Of a stretch of DNA of 64,000 nt, positions 24,042-33,292 are shown piece by piece (within the stretch, counting starts at the first letter, position 1; each line of letters begins with the position of its first letter). Origin of the DNA: Ruminococcus sp. (GTDB lineage Bacteria; Bacillota; Clostridia; Oscillospirales; Acutalibacteraceae). The stretch lies in NCBI GenBank assembly GCA_017395925.1, contig JAFQNJ010000003.1, positions 1 to 64,000 on the forward strand, read 5' to 3'. The notes under the pieces were generated by a model. It did not search any database. It worked only from the letters and a program-made list of their open reading frames with translations, and was not told where the DNA came from. The position numbers were made by a program, and so were the translations under genes.

Positions 24042-24610
24042 CAGAAAAAACCGTCGGCTTCTGCTTATGCGGCTCATTCTGTACCTTTTCGAAAGCAATA
24101 AGAGAGATGACGAAGCTCAGAGAACGTGGATACAGGATTATTCCCATAATGTCCCATACAGCCTGCTCCACCGATACCCGCTTCGGAAAATCAGAAGATA
24201 TTATTTCGGAAATCGAGAGAATAAGTCAGAATAAAATAATCAGAACAATACGCGATGCAGAGCCTGTAGGACCTAAAAAAATGTGTGATTTGTTGCTTAT
24301 TGCTCCCTGCACAGGGAACACTCTTGCAAAGCTTGCCAACGGCATAACGGACACTCCCGTAACTATGGCGGCAAAGTCACACCTCAGAATTAACAGACCC
24401 GTGCTTCTGACAATAGCCACCAACGACGGATTGGGGGCATCAGCTCAGAATATAGGAAAGCTGCTGAATACAAAGAATATATATTTTGTTCCCTTCGGAC
24501 AGGATGACCACGAGAATAAACCAAAATCCCTTGTGGCAGATTTTTCATTGATAGATGAATGCGTGCGGCATACCTTGTCCGGAAAACAGTATCAACCGGT
24601 TATTATATAA
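24038..24610 (+). CDS. dpaB: Dipicolinate synthase subunit B (flavoprotein)
   Basis: 190 aa from GTG 24038, overlapping the dpaA stop by 4 nt. It has the flavoprotein fold of the DpaB/SpoVFB family: VGFCLCGSFCTFSKAI at the start, IAPCTGNTLAKLANGITDTP in the middle and the phosphate-binding VTMAAKSHLRINRPVLL. It is the second, FMN-type subunit of dipicolinate synthase. As in some Clostridia, the aspartokinase and dapA genes that follow dpaAB in Bacillus are missing here. Confidence 0.93.
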   Translation: MTEKTVGFCLCGSFCTFSKAIREMTKLRERGYRIIPIMSHTACSTDTRFGKSEDIISEIERISQNKIIRTIRDAEPVGPKKMCDLLLIAPCTGNTLAKLANGITDTPVTMAAKSHLRINRPVLLTIATNDGLGASAQNIGKLLNTKNIYFVPFGQDDHENKPKSLVADFSLIDECVRHTLSGKQYQPVII

Positions 24611-24623
24611 TGGTAAAATAAAT

Positions 24624-24657
24624 CAGCCCTCGGTGCTTTCTGAGGGCTGTATCTTTG
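24624..24657 (+). terminator. Terminator of dpaAB
   Basis: CAGCCCTC (24624-24631) pairs with GAGGGCTG (24642-24649), followed by TATCTTTG. The stem is good but the T-tract is weak. Confidence 0.6.
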
Positions 24658-24662
24658 TGCTG

Positions 24663-24691
24663 TTGCAAAGAGGATGAGTTTGTGATACAAT
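24663..24691 (+). promoter_or_regulatory. Sigma-A promoter before the zinc-ribbon protein and ispDF
   Basis: TTGCAA (24663-24668), 17 bp, TACAAT (24686-24691), 32 nt before ATG 24723. Confidence 0.65.
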
Positions 24692-24722
24692 AAATTTATA
24701 CTATAAAAAGAGGTAATGCCCG

Positions 24723-25298
24723 ATGAAGTATTGTCCTGAATGTAAATGTATACATAATGATAGTGCAGAACTCTGCGAAAACTGCAACAAAACACTTGTT
24801 GCAGCTGAGGAGGCAAGTATTGTTTCGGTTACAAGCGTCAAAGGAAGTGCAGTTAATATCATTGAGCCTGTGCTTAAGGAAAAGGGAATACCCTGCTCCT
24901 TTGAGAATACTGAAGGAAATGTTTACAATACATACAACCTGAAAGTGAAATCCGAGAGTGTTTACAGAGTTCTGGTGCCTTTTGAGTATTATACCGAGGC
25001 TTTCGATGTCCTTCTTGCAATGGATATTGTCAGTGAAGACGAAAGGCAAGTGGACCCCGCTGATAACATTGAAAAAGAGAGCGGTACTTATCAGGAGAAG
25101 TTTGAGCGTGCAAACGGTGTGAAGCACCACACCTTCACCTTTATCTGGGTAATTCTCTTTATTGTTGTGGCTTGCCTTGCAGTGTGGGGTATTGATTTCA
25201 TCGCTGCGGTTATCAAGGATTATTTCATTAACGGCGGAGCAGATGCCACAGAAACAACAACTACAGCAATTATGAATTTTATTCCTTTCCTCCATTGA
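24723..25298 (+). CDS. Zinc-ribbon membrane protein of unknown function
   Basis: 191 aa. The N-terminus is a zinc ribbon, CPECKCIHNDSAELCENC, with two Cys-x2-Cys pairs. Residues about 35-105 resemble the small DUF2007 domain, a degradation- or signal-type domain found after zinc ribbons (VNIIEPVLKEKGIPCSF, YRVLVPFEYYTEAFDVL). One membrane helix follows at about 140-165 (FIWVILFIVVACLAVWGIDF). The topology suggests a cytoplasmic ribbon. It lies 10 nt before ispD and probably shares its transcript, but no link to isoprenoid synthesis is known. Function unknown. Confidence 0.8.
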   Translation: MKYCPECKCIHNDSAELCENCNKTLVAAEEASIVSVTSVKGSAVNIIEPVLKEKGIPCSFENTEGNVYNTYNLKVKSESVYRVLVPFEYYTEAFDVLLAMDIVSEDERQVDPADNIEKESGTYQEKFERANGVKHHTFTFIWVILFIVVACLAVWGIDFIAAVIKDYFINGGADATETTTTAIMNFIPFLH

Positions 25299-25308
25299 GG
25301 TGATTGAT

Positions 25309-26013
25309 ATGGAAAAAACACTTAAGGTTGCCGCTGTTATTGTGGCGGCAGGTAATTCCACAAGAATGGGCTATGGAATGAGCAAACAGCTTATTCCTCT
25401 TTTGGGAATTCCCACCATCGGGCATACGCTTATGGCTTTTGAAGAGGCTTCCTACGTATCCCAGATAGTTGTGGTCAGCCGCGAAAGTGATATGGAGAGG
25501 ATTAAGGAAATCGCCGCAGAATATAATATAAGCAAACTCAAAGCAGTTGTTACAGGTGGCGATACCCGAAGCGAAAGTGTCAGAAACGGTGTAACCGCTA
25601 CGGATAGTGATATTGATTTCGTTGCAATACACGACGGTGCACGGCCTCTCATTACACCTCAGGCAATAGGCAGAGTTGTCTCTGCGGCAGTGGAGAAACG
25701 CGCCGCGGCACTTGCTGTACCTGTTACCGATACCATCAAGGTAGTGGATGAGAATGATGTGATTGTCAGCACTCCTCAGAGGAGCACCCTGAGGGCGGCA
25801 CAGACTCCTCAGGTCTTCGAGAAGGCACTCTATACAGAGGCTCTTGACAAAACCCGTGATGCAGGTGTGGAATTTACTGATGACTGTGCTCTGGTTGAAT
25901 GGGCAGGTGTGCCTGTGGTGACGGTTATGGGAGACTACTCCAATATTAAACTCACCACACCGGGAGATGTTTCGGTGGCAGAGAATATACTCAGACAGAG
26001 AGGTGAGAAGTGA
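25309..26013 (+). CDS. ispD: 2-C-methyl-D-erythritol 4-phosphate cytidylyltransferase
   Basis: 234 aa from ATG 25309, about 7 nt after GAGGTG; GTG 25300 overlaps that site. It adds CMP to MEP in the non-mevalonate isoprenoid pathway. The CTP-binding loop [16 protein letters not shown] contains the key Arg and Lys; [14 protein letters not shown] and [10 protein letters not shown] follow, and [11 protein letters not shown] is near the end. Its stop overlaps the ispF start (TGATG). Confidence 0.96.
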   Translation: MEKTLKVAAVIVAAGNSTRMGYGMSKQLIPLLGIPTIGHTLMAFEEASYVSQIVVVSRESDMERIKEIAAEYNISKLKAVVTGGDTRSESVRNGVTATDSDIDFVAIHDGARPLITPQAIGRVVSAAVEKRAAALAVPVTDTIKVVDENDVIVSTPQRSTLRAAQTPQVFEKALYTEALDKTRDAGVEFTDDCALVEWAGVPVVTVMGDYSNIKLTTPGDVSVAENILRQRGEK

Positions 26014-26489
26014 TGCTGAGAATAGGACACGGATACGATGTGCACAGATTTAAAGAAGGCAGACGCCTTATCCTTGGCGGAGTAGAGATACCCTTCGAGC
26101 TTGGACTTGACGGACACAGCGATGCTGATGTATTACTTCACGCTATATCTGATGCGCTCCTTGGTGCTGCGGCACTGGGGGATATAGGCAAGCATTTCCC
26201 TGATACCGATATGACCTTTAAGGATGCAGACAGTATGAAGCTTCTTGAAGCAGTTGTTAATCTGCTTTCCGACAGAGGCTACAGAGTAGGTAATGTTGAT
26301 GCCACGGTTATCGCACAGAAACCCAAACTCAAGGATTATATACCTCTGATGAGAGAACGTATCGCTGAGACTCTCTCGGTGGATGTGGACTGCGTTAATG
26401 TCAAAGCTACCACAGAGGAAAAGCTTGGCTTTACCGGAAATATGGAGGGTATGTCTGCTCACGCGGTATGTATCATCACAAAGGATTAA
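26013..26489 (+). CDS. ispF: 2-C-methyl-D-erythritol 2,4-cyclodiphosphate synthase
   Basis: 158 aa from ATG 26013, which overlaps the ispD stop by one base. The metal-binding DVH of [11 protein letters not shown] and the later [20 protein letters not shown] give the zinc ligands, and [11 protein letters not shown] contributes to the nucleotide pocket. It makes MEcPP, two steps after IspD (the intervening kinase IspE is not in this window). A strong terminator follows. Confidence 0.97.
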   Translation: MLRIGHGYDVHRFKEGRRLILGGVEIPFELGLDGHSDADVLLHAISDALLGAAALGDIGKHFPDTDMTFKDADSMKLLEAVVNLLSDRGYRVGNVDATVIAQKPKLKDYIPLMRERIAETLSVDVDCVNVKATTEEKLGFTGNMEGMSAHAVCIITKD

Positions 26490-26510
26490 TTGAAATTACG
26501 AATAGCAACG

Positions 26511-26557
26511 GCACTTCTTTCATATTTATTGAGTGAATATGAAAGAGGTGCTTTTTT
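26511..26557 (+). terminator. Terminator after ispF that also contains the dacF ribosome site
   Basis: A 16-bp stem, GCACTTCTTTCATATT (26511-26526) with AATATGAAAGAGGTGC (26536-26551), one G-T wobble, is followed by TTTTTT and then directly by the dacF ATG. The only ribosome site for dacF, AAAGAGGTG, lies in the 3' arm. Confidence 0.85.
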
Positions 26558-27721
26558 ATGTTTAGGGATAAGTTTCTGAGATGCTTTTTGTCTGTAGTGT
26601 CAGCGATTTCTTTGTGTGTATGTTGCCTTGGGACAGTTCCCTCTGCGGCGGCAATAAGCGACACAGAGATAACGGCACCCTCTGCAGTGTTGATGGAGCC
26701 GTCAACGAAGAAAATACTTTTTGAGAAAAACTCTCACGATGTTCGACCCTGTGCTTCCATAACAAAAGTTATGACGTTGATTCTTGTATTTGAGGCCATT
26801 GATGATGGGATAATTGACTATGAGGATACAGTTGTGTCCTCTGCCCATGCGGCAGGTATGGGCGGCTCCGATATCTGGCTTGAAGAGGGCGAGAGTATGA
26901 GTGCCCACGAGATGATCAAAGCCGTTGTTGTGGCATCTGCAAATGATGCGGCGGTTGCTCTAGCAGAGCATATTTCAGGAAGTGAAGAAGAATTTGTCAG
27001 AAGAATGAACGAACGAGCCGAGGAACTGGGGATGAAGGATACTGTGTTCAAGAACTGTAACGGTCTTGACGAGGAGGGACACCTGACCTCTGCTTATGAT
27101 GTTGCCCTGATGTCTGCAGAACTTATCCGCCACGAGAAGATATTTGAATACAGTTCAATATGGCTTGACTATCTTCGTGGCGGCGAGACCCAGATAGTCA
27201 ATACCAATAAACTCCTGAAATCATATAAGGGTATTACCGGTCTTAAAACCGGTACCACCTCCCAGGCGGGTAGTTGTATGTCAGCTACGGCAGAGAGGGA
27301 TGGACTGTCTCTTGTGGCAGTAGTGCTGGGATGTGAGTCGGGTACCGCCAGATTTTCCGATTCTGCAAAGCTCCTTGACTACGGATTTGCTAATTTCGAA
27401 ACCCGCACATTGTCGGTGCCGGATGAGTTCCTTAAACCCATCACTGTGAATGGCGGAATGACGGGGGAGGTATCTCTGGTATCAGCGGAAGAACGAAAGG
27501 TTTTGGTGGAGAAAGGCTCCGATAAAGAGATAGTTACAGTAGCTGATTTGCCCTCTGAACTGGATGCACCTGTGACAGAGGGTAAAAAAATTGGCAAGGT
27601 AACCTTTGTGTGTGAGGGGGCAACTGTTGATGAGTTCGATATATTCACGGCATCTGAGAGCAAAAAAATGTCTCTTGGAGAAATATACAAAGTTCTGATG
27701 CGACAATTAATTTCCTTATAA
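26558..27721 (+). CDS. D-alanyl-D-alanine carboxypeptidase (penicillin-binding protein 5/DacF family)
   Basis: 387 aa with a signal peptide (residues about 1-31, ending PSAAA). The three serine-peptidase motifs are present: SITK (Ser nucleophile, near residue 67), SAND (near 127) and KTGTT (near 231). A C-terminal PBP5-type domain follows (about 290-375). It trims the terminal D-Ala from peptidoglycan stem peptides outside the membrane. The start ATG 26558 is fixed by the signal peptide; the ribosome site is locked in the upstream terminator hairpin, so expression is probably low or conditional. Confidence 0.93.
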   Translation: MFRDKFLRCFLSVVSAISLCVCCLGTVPSAAAISDTEITAPSAVLMEPSTKKILFEKNSHDVRPCASITKVMTLILVFEAIDDGIIDYEDTVVSSAHAAGMGGSDIWLEEGESMSAHEMIKAVVVASANDAAVALAEHISGSEEEFVRRMNERAEELGMKDTVFKNCNGLDEEGHLTSAYDVALMSAELIRHEKIFEYSSIWLDYLRGGETQIVNTNKLLKSYKGITGLKTGTTSQAGSCMSATAERDGLSLVAVVLGCESGTARFSDSAKLLDYGFANFETRTLSVPDEFLKPITVNGGMTGEVSLVSAEERKVLVEKGSDKEIVTVADLPSELDAPVTEGKKIGKVTFVCEGATVDEFDIFTASESKKMSLGEIYKVLMRQLISL

Positions 27722-27773
27722 GAAAAATTATACAAAAAATATGTGTTTTTTATGAAAAATATTCAAAACCTCC

Positions 27774-27802
27774 TTGCATTAGTGTTGATATTATTGTATA
27801 AT
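27774..27802 (+). promoter_or_regulatory. Sigma-A promoter of pgi
   Basis: TTGCAT (27774-27779), 17 bp, TATAAT (27797-27802), 58 nt before ATG 27860. Confidence 0.8.
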
Positions 27803-27859
27803 ACCATTAACTAAAACTCTGTGCGGATGTCCGCACGCATTCAATGGAGGAGAATTACA

Positions 27860-29197
27860 ATGCCTACACATCTTTCTGATAAGCACGTTTCCGCATTTAT
27901 CGGCAGTGACGAGCTTCAGGCAATAGCACCCCAGGTCAAGGCAGCTCACGAGGCTCTGCACTCCGGCACAGGACTTGGTAACGACTTTATTGGTTGGCTG
28001 ACTCTGCCCACCGATTATGACAAGGAAGAGTTTGCACGTATCAAGGCTGCGGCAAAGCGCATCCAGAGCAACACCGACGTGTTTATTGTTATCGGTATCG
28101 GCGGTTCCTATCTCGGAGCCAGAGCCGCTATTGAATTCCTTACTTCCCCCAATTATAACGCACTTGCCAAGGATACACCTCAGATCTATTATGCAGGTAA
28201 CAGCATCAGCTCCACAGCACTTGCTGAACTCATAGAACTGTGCGAGGGCAAGGACGTTTCCATAAATATGATTTCAAAGTCAGGTACCACTACCGAGCCT
28301 GCAATTGCTTTCCGTGTGCTCAGAGAGCTTCTGGAGAACAAGTACGGCAAAGAGGGTGCCAAGGAGCGTATTTTCTGCACAACTGATAAGGCAAGAGGTA
28401 CTCTCAAGCAGCTGGCTGACCGCGAGGGCTATGAGACTTTCGTAGTTCCCGATGATGTCGGCGGCCGTTACTCTGTGCTTACAGCAGTAGGTCTTCTTCC
28501 CATTGCTGTTGCAGGTGCTGACATTGATGCTCTTATGCAGGGTGCACAGCAGGCACAGGCAGACTTTGATAACGACGATGTATTCACAAACGACTGCTAT
28601 AAGTATGCAGCACTTCGTAACTGCCTCTATCGCAAGGGCAAGACTACTGAAGTTCTGGTATCTTATGAGCCTGCGTTTACCATGATGTCTGAGTGGTTCA
28701 AGCAGCTCTACGGCGAGAGTGAGGGTAAGGACCAGAAGGGTATCTTCCCCGCAAGTGTAGTGTTCTCCACAGACCTTCATTCCATGGGACAGTACATCCA
28801 GGACGGCAGAAGAGACCTCTTCGAGACCGTTGTACTCTTTGACAAATGCAAGAGGGAGATAACCCTCGGCACAGACCCCGAGAACGTTGACGGACTCAAC
28901 TTCCTCTGTGGCAAGACTATGGACTTCATCAACAGAAAAGCTTTTGAAGGCACTGTTCTGGCACACAATGACGGCGGAGTTCCCAACCTGGTTCTGAATG
29001 TTGCCGAGATGACCGAGAGCGAACTCGGTTACCTTATCTATTTCTTTGAGAAGGCTTGTGCTATATCCGGCTACCTTCTCGGAGTAAATCCCTTCAACCA
29101 GCCTGGTGTTGAGAGCTACAAAAAGAATATGTTCGCACTTCTGGGTAAACCCGGATACGAACAGGAGAAAGCAGCCTTAGAGGCAAGACTAAGGTAA
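27860..29197 (+). CDS. pgi: Glucose-6-phosphate isomerase
   Basis: 445 aa from ATG 27860 (GGAGGAG 8 nt upstream), the shorter Gram-positive length. It interconverts glucose-6-P and fructose-6-P. Sugar-phosphate-binding segments are [13 protein letters not shown] and [13 protein letters not shown]; the family signature [18 protein letters not shown] and the C-terminal [13 protein letters not shown] with the catalytic Lys are seen. It links the starch-degrading enzymes of this region to glycolysis. Confidence 0.98.
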   Translation: MPTHLSDKHVSAFIGSDELQAIAPQVKAAHEALHSGTGLGNDFIGWLTLPTDYDKEEFARIKAAAKRIQSNTDVFIVIGIGGSYLGARAAIEFLTSPNYNALAKDTPQIYYAGNSISSTALAELIELCEGKDVSINMISKSGTTTEPAIAFRVLRELLENKYGKEGAKERIFCTTDKARGTLKQLADREGYETFVVPDDVGGRYSVLTAVGLLPIAVAGADIDALMQGAQQAQADFDNDDVFTNDCYKYAALRNCLYRKGKTTEVLVSYEPAFTMMSEWFKQLYGESEGKDQKGIFPASVVFSTDLHSMGQYIQDGRRDLFETVVLFDKCKREITLGTDPENVDGLNFLCGKTMDFINRKAFEGTVLAHNDGGVPNLVLNVAEMTESELGYLIYFFEKACAISGYLLGVNPFNQPGVESYKKNMFALLGKPGYEQEKAALEARLR

Positions 29198-29218
29198 AAG
29201 ATATCGGAGGAAAAAGTT

Positions 29219-29635
29219 ATGGTTACACTTATTATCGGTAAAAAAGGTTCAGGCAAAACTAAGAAGCTCATCGCTCTGGCTAATGAGACAGCAGCAGCTT
29301 CAAGCGGCAACGTGGTAGTTATCGAGAAGGGCGCAAAGCTCACTTATGACATTACCCACAAGGCTCGTCTTATTGATTCTGATGCATACGAGATTTCAGG
29401 CTACGATATGATGTTCGGCTTCCTTAGCGGTATTTGCGCCGGCAACTACGATGTGAGCGATATCCTCGTAGACTCCACCTTCAAGATTTGCCCCACAGCT
29501 GTTGAGGGACTTGAGGAGTTCATCGTTAAGGTCAATAAACTGGCAGAAGCTTCTGAGACAAAGTTTACTTTCCTTATTTCTGCAGCAGAGAGCGACCTTC
29601 CCGAAGGTCTCAAGGCAGTTTGCCACGAAATCTGA
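29219..29635 (+). CDS. Small P-loop protein of unknown function
   Basis: 138 aa, ATG 29219 with GGAGG 8 nt upstream. A Walker A motif stands at the N-terminus (LIIGKKGSGKTKKL). The rest, including DSDAYEISGYDMMFGFLSG and ILVDSTFKICP, has no further motif I can name; the segment ILVDS could be a Walker B. Similar short proteins in Clostridia are often labelled PilT-like, without evidence. It is probably co-transcribed with pgi. Confidence 0.75.
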   Translation: MVTLIIGKKGSGKTKKLIALANETAAASSGNVVVIEKGAKLTYDITHKARLIDSDAYEISGYDMMFGFLSGICAGNYDVSDILVDSTFKICPTAVEGLEEFIVKVNKLAEASETKFTFLISAAESDLPEGLKAVCHEI

Positions 29636-29654
29636 GCTACATAATCAATTACTC

Positions 29655-29694
29655 TTTCCGCCGTAATCACAAGGTTGCGGCGGAAAATTTTGTT
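29655..29694 (+). terminator. Terminator after the P-loop gene
   Basis: TTTCCGCCG (29655-29663) pairs with CGGCGGAAA (29678-29686), followed by ATTTTGTTT. Confidence 0.75.
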
Positions 29695-29753
29695 TATCAG
29701 CAGAATTGATAAGCAAAATGCGATAAAATCCGCAAATATAGGCAAAATCCATA

Positions 29754-29782
29754 TTGACAAAATATCTGTCAGCGGATATAAT
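29754..29782 (+). promoter_or_regulatory. Consensus sigma-A promoter of yceD-rpmF
   Basis: TTGACA (29754-29759), 17 bp, TATAAT (29777-29782), both at full consensus; 45 nt before ATG 29828. Confidence 0.9.
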
Positions 29783-29827
29783 ATTAAACGATGTTTTATT
29801 ATGCGTCATTGTGTTTCGAGGTGTGAT

Positions 29828-30322
29828 ATGATATTTGACCTTAAAGAAGTTTTCGAGCGCGAGGGAGCTGCTCAGACAGTCAGCTTCCAACTGGCAATAA
29901 GCGATATCGAACTTGACGGGGCTTATCCTTTCACTTCACCCGCAAAGGTGACGGCTACCGCCGCCAATAAAACAGGTATAGTAAGCCTTAGTATCGATAC
30001 TGAGTTTGAGTACTCCCGTCCTTGCGACCGTTGTATGAAACCTCTCTCAGATATTCTCAAGTATTCGTTTGAGCACAGGCTTATTACTACTCTCTGCGGT
30101 GATGACGATGGCGACTATATTGAAACTCCCGATTATCGCCTTGAGCTGGACGATTTGGTTTTGAGCGATATCCTTCTGGAGCTTCCTCTCAAGCACCTCT
30201 GCAGCGACGACTGCAAGGGTCTTTGCTTCAAATGCGGCAAGGATCTTAATGAGGGAGAGTGCTCCTGCGATAAACGCACCATTGACCCGCGACTTGAGGT
30301 ATTAAAGCAACTGATTGACTAA
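29828..30322 (+). CDS. YceD/DUF177 family protein (23S rRNA accumulation)
   Basis: 164 aa from ATG 29828, just after GAGGTG; the open frame extends upstream but the promoter lies there. DUF177 features are CDRCMKPL (Cys-x2-Cys) and the C-terminal zinc-like CSDDCKGLCFKCGKDLNEGE. In E. coli and plants YceD is needed for normal 23S rRNA levels. It lies 24 nt before rpmF, the classical yceD-rpmF pair. Confidence 0.9.
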   Translation: MIFDLKEVFEREGAAQTVSFQLAISDIELDGAYPFTSPAKVTATAANKTGIVSLSIDTEFEYSRPCDRCMKPLSDILKYSFEHRLITTLCGDDDGDYIETPDYRLELDDLVLSDILLELPLKHLCSDDCKGLCFKCGKDLNEGECSCDKRTIDPRLEVLKQLID

Positions 30323-30346
30323 CATAAAATAAGGAGGAACTGTAAC

Positions 30347-30529
30347 ATGGCAGTACCAAAGAACAAACATTCACAGGCAAGAAGAGATAAGAGACGTTCA
30401 AACGTTTGGAAGCTGGATACTCCTGCTCTGAGCACATGCCCCAACTGCGGCGAGTACAAGGCTCCCCACAAGGTATGCTCCAGCTGCGGAATGTACAACG
30501 GCAGACAGGTAATTGAGAAGGAAGACTAA
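30347..30529 (+). CDS. rpmF: 50S ribosomal protein L32
   Basis: 60 aa; AAGGAGG 9 nt before ATG 30347. The N-terminus MAVPKNKHSQARRDKRRS is canonical, and both zinc-ribbon pairs are present (CPNCGEYK and CSSCGMY), so this is the zinc-binding form of L32. Confidence 0.98.
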   Translation: MAVPKNKHSQARRDKRRSNVWKLDTPALSTCPNCGEYKAPHKVCSSCGMYNGRQVIEKED

Positions 30530-30564
30530 TCTCTTTCTTATAGTCCCGTGACGACAAAAGATAC

Positions 30565-30599
30565 AAGGCGGCAGTATATCTGTCCGCCCTTTTGTTTTT
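30565..30599 (+). terminator. Terminator of rpmF
   Basis: AGGCGG pairs with CCGCCCT (core GGCGG 30567-30571 with CCGCC 30584-30588), followed by TTTTGTTTTT. Confidence 0.6.
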
Positions 30600-30634
30600 C
30601 TTGGGATATTTAAATTTTGCGGGAGGTGAGTGTT

Positions 30635-31930
30635 ATGTCCGTATTAATAAACTCTGTTGAAGCCCACAGTGCGGCGGATTTGGCAGGAATACGCGGCGGT
30701 GATACCCTGGTTTCCATCAACTCCAATGAGATTGTGGACGTGCTTGACTATCGATTTTATCAGCTTGAGAAAGAACTGGATGTTCAGTATATCTCCGATG
30801 GTGTAACAAAGACCGCTCGTATCAGAAAGCCTGAATACGCAGAGCTTGGTCTTGAGTTTGAGACCTACCTTATGGACAAGGAGCACTCCTGCCGCAACAA
30901 GTGCATCTTCTGCTTTATCGACCAGATGCCCAAGGGAATGAGGGAGAGCCTTTATTTCAAGGACGATGACAGCCGACTTTCATTCTTGTTCGGTAATTAC
31001 ATCACCCTCACTAATCTTACCGACCACGAGATTGAGCGTATTATCAAAATGCACATCAGTCCCGTTAATATCTCTGTTCATACAACAAATCCCGAACTCA
31101 GATGCAAGATGATGAACAACCGATTTGCAGGCGAGTCTCTGAAGATTATGGAGCGGTTTGCGGAGAATGGAATAGTCATTAACTGTCAGCTTGTTATCTG
31201 TCCCGGTATCAATGATGGTAATGAACTCAGACGTTCTCTTGATGACCTCATAGAAATGGGTGTCAATTCTGTAGCGGTAGTGCCTGTGGGACTTACCTCC
31301 CACAGGGAGGGCCTTTATCCCTTGGAGCCTTTCAATGAGAATACTGCATCAGAGGTTCTTGATATCTGCGAGGAATACGGAGATAAGTGTCTGGAAAAAT
31401 TTGGCAGAAGAATTATATTTGCCGCCGATGAGCTTTATATCAAAGCTCACAGAGAGCTTCCCTCTGCAGACTATTACGAGGACTTCTCCTGCCTTGAAAA
31501 CGGCGTGGGACTCATAGCACTTTTATTTGATGAGTTTTTGTTTGCTCTTGATGATTATGAAGGGGATTTGAGCCTTTCAAGGAGCAAAACCATTGCCTGC
31601 GGCGAGAGTATTGCACCTTATCTTCGTGAGCTTGCTGATAGAGTGAGGGAAAAATTCCCTGAGGTCTGTGTAAATGTCTGTCCCATTGTCAATGATTTCT
31701 TCGGACATATGATTAATGTCTCGGGACTTGTAGTGGGCAGAGACCTTATATCCCAGCTCAAAGGAAAAGAACTGGGCGACGAATTGCTGATACCCATATG
31801 TATGCTTCGTCAGGGTGAGGAAGTGTTCCTTGACGATGTCACAACTAATGATGTGAGAGAGACCCTCGGCATAACCGTTACAGCGGTGGAAAATTCAGGC
31901 GAGGCTCTTCTCCTTGCAATGCTTAACTGA
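30635..31930 (+). CDS. DUF512/radical-SAM-like protein with PDZ domain
   Basis: 431 aa from ATG 30635 (GGGAGGTGAG upstream). An N-terminal PDZ-like domain (about 1-65; SAADLAGIRGGDTLVSI) precedes a radical-SAM-like Cys set CRNKCIFCFIDQMPKGMR, with four conserved Cys positions and a Cys-x3-Cys-x2-Cys core. The DUF512 C-terminal half follows (VVPVGLTSHREGLYPL and ADELYIKAHRELP). The family is often found beside der/engA, as here (36 nt away). The role is unknown; an Fe-S enzyme linked to ribosome or RNA modification is a guess. Confidence 0.88.
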   Translation: MSVLINSVEAHSAADLAGIRGGDTLVSINSNEIVDVLDYRFYQLEKELDVQYISDGVTKTARIRKPEYAELGLEFETYLMDKEHSCRNKCIFCFIDQMPKGMRESLYFKDDDSRLSFLFGNYITLTNLTDHEIERIIKMHISPVNISVHTTNPELRCKMMNNRFAGESLKIMERFAENGIVINCQLVICPGINDGNELRRSLDDLIEMGVNSVAVVPVGLTSHREGLYPLEPFNENTASEVLDICEEYGDKCLEKFGRRIIFAADELYIKAHRELPSADYYEDFSCLENGVGLIALLFDEFLFALDDYEGDLSLSRSKTIACGESIAPYLRELADRVREKFPEVCVNVCPIVNDFFGHMINVSGLVVGRDLISQLKGKELGDELLIPICMLRQGEEVFLDDVTTNDVRETLGITVTAVENSGEALLLAMLN

Positions 31931-31966
31931 TTAAATACTTAAAATATTACGAAAGGAGTGGGTAAT

Positions 31967-33292
31967 ATGGCTAAACCTGTTATTGCTATTGTGGGCAGAC
32001 CTAATGTGGGCAAGTCCACACTTTTCAACAAGCTCACAGGTCAGCGAATTTCAATAGTTGACGATACCCCCGGCGTTACCCGTGACAGAATTTACGGCGA
32101 GGTGGAGTGGCTCGGCAGAACAGCTACCCTCATTGATACAGGCGGTATCGAGCCCTATTCCGATGATATTATCCTTTCCCAGATGCGCCGTCAGGCACAG
32201 CTTGCCATAGAAACTGCGGATGTTACAATCCTTGTGACAGATATCCGTTCAGGTCTTGTTGCCACCGATATGGAGGTTGCACAGATGCTTCAGAAAAGCG
32301 GCAAGCCCGTTGTTCTCTGCGTCAATAAGTGCGACAAAATCGGTGAACCCGAGGCGGACTTCTACGAATTCTACAATCTTGGTCTGGGTGAACCCATTCA
32401 GGTTTCCTCTGTCCACGGACACGGTACAGGTGACCTTCTTGACGAGGTTTTTGCCCTTATTCCCGAGAGTGACTATGTGGACGAGGAGTCGGAGATTATC
32501 TCTGTTGCCGTTATCGGCAAGCCCAATGTGGGCAAATCTTCGCTTATTAACCGTGTAACAGGTCAGGAGAGAAGTATCGTCTCCAATATCGCCGGAACTA
32601 CCCGTGACAGCATCGACACTTCTGTTGAAAATTCTCACGGAAAATATACCTTCATTGATACCGCAGGCATCAGACGTAAGAACAAAATCGACAACGCTAT
32701 CGAAAAGTACAGCATTCTCCGAGCAAAAATGGCTATCGAGAGATGTGACGTCTGCGTAATAATGATAGATGCCGAAGAGGGTCCCACGGAGCAGGATACT
32801 AAAATTGCGGGTATGGCTCACGAAGCGGGCAAGGGCTGTATAATTGCCGTCAATAAATGGGATGCCATTGAGAAGGACGACAAGACTATGAATGAGTTCA
32901 GAAAGCAGATTGATCTGGACTTCGGTTTTATGTCCTATGCACCCACACTCTTCATTTCTGCCAAAACAGGACAGAGAATTGACCGTCTTTTTGAGCTTAT
33001 CAATTATGTTGCCAACACCAACGCAATGAGAATCCGCACAGGTGTCCTCAACGAGCTACTTGCCGAGGCAACGGTACGTGTTCAGCCTCCTTCGGACAAG
33101 GGCAGAAGACTGAAGATATACTACGTTACCCAGCCCAGCACCAAGCCACCCACGTTTGTATTCTTCTGTAACAATGCAGAGCTTTTCCATTTTTCTTATC
33201 AGCGTTATCTTGAAAACCGCATAAGGGAAACCTTCGGACTTGAAGGAACTCCCATCAGAATTATTGTCAGGGAGAGAGGAGACAAAGATTAA
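31967..33292 (+). CDS. der: Ribosome biogenesis GTPase Der (EngA)
   Basis: 441 aa from ATG 31967, 8 nt after GAAAGGAG. Two GTPase domains in tandem are diagnostic: G1 GRPNVGKST and GKPNVGKSS, with DTPGVTRDR and NIAGTTRDS switch motifs, DTGG and DTAG, and NKCD and NKWD. The C-terminal KH-like domain includes STKPPTFVFFCN. Der acts in 50S assembly. It overlaps plsY by one base. Confidence 0.98.
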   Translation: MAKPVIAIVGRPNVGKSTLFNKLTGQRISIVDDTPGVTRDRIYGEVEWLGRTATLIDTGGIEPYSDDIILSQMRRQAQLAIETADVTILVTDIRSGLVATDMEVAQMLQKSGKPVVLCVNKCDKIGEPEADFYEFYNLGLGEPIQVSSVHGHGTGDLLDEVFALIPESDYVDEESEIISVAVIGKPNVGKSSLINRVTGQERSIVSNIAGTTRDSIDTSVENSHGKYTFIDTAGIRRKNKIDNAIEKYSILRAKMAIERCDVCVIMIDAEEGPTEQDTKIAGMAHEAGKGCIIAVNKWDAIEKDDKTMNEFRKQIDLDFGFMSYAPTLFISAKTGQRIDRLFELINYVANTNAMRIRTGVLNELLAEATVRVQPPSDKGRRLKIYYVTQPSTKPPTFVFFCNNAELFHFSYQRYLENRIRETFGLEGTPIRIIVRERGDKD

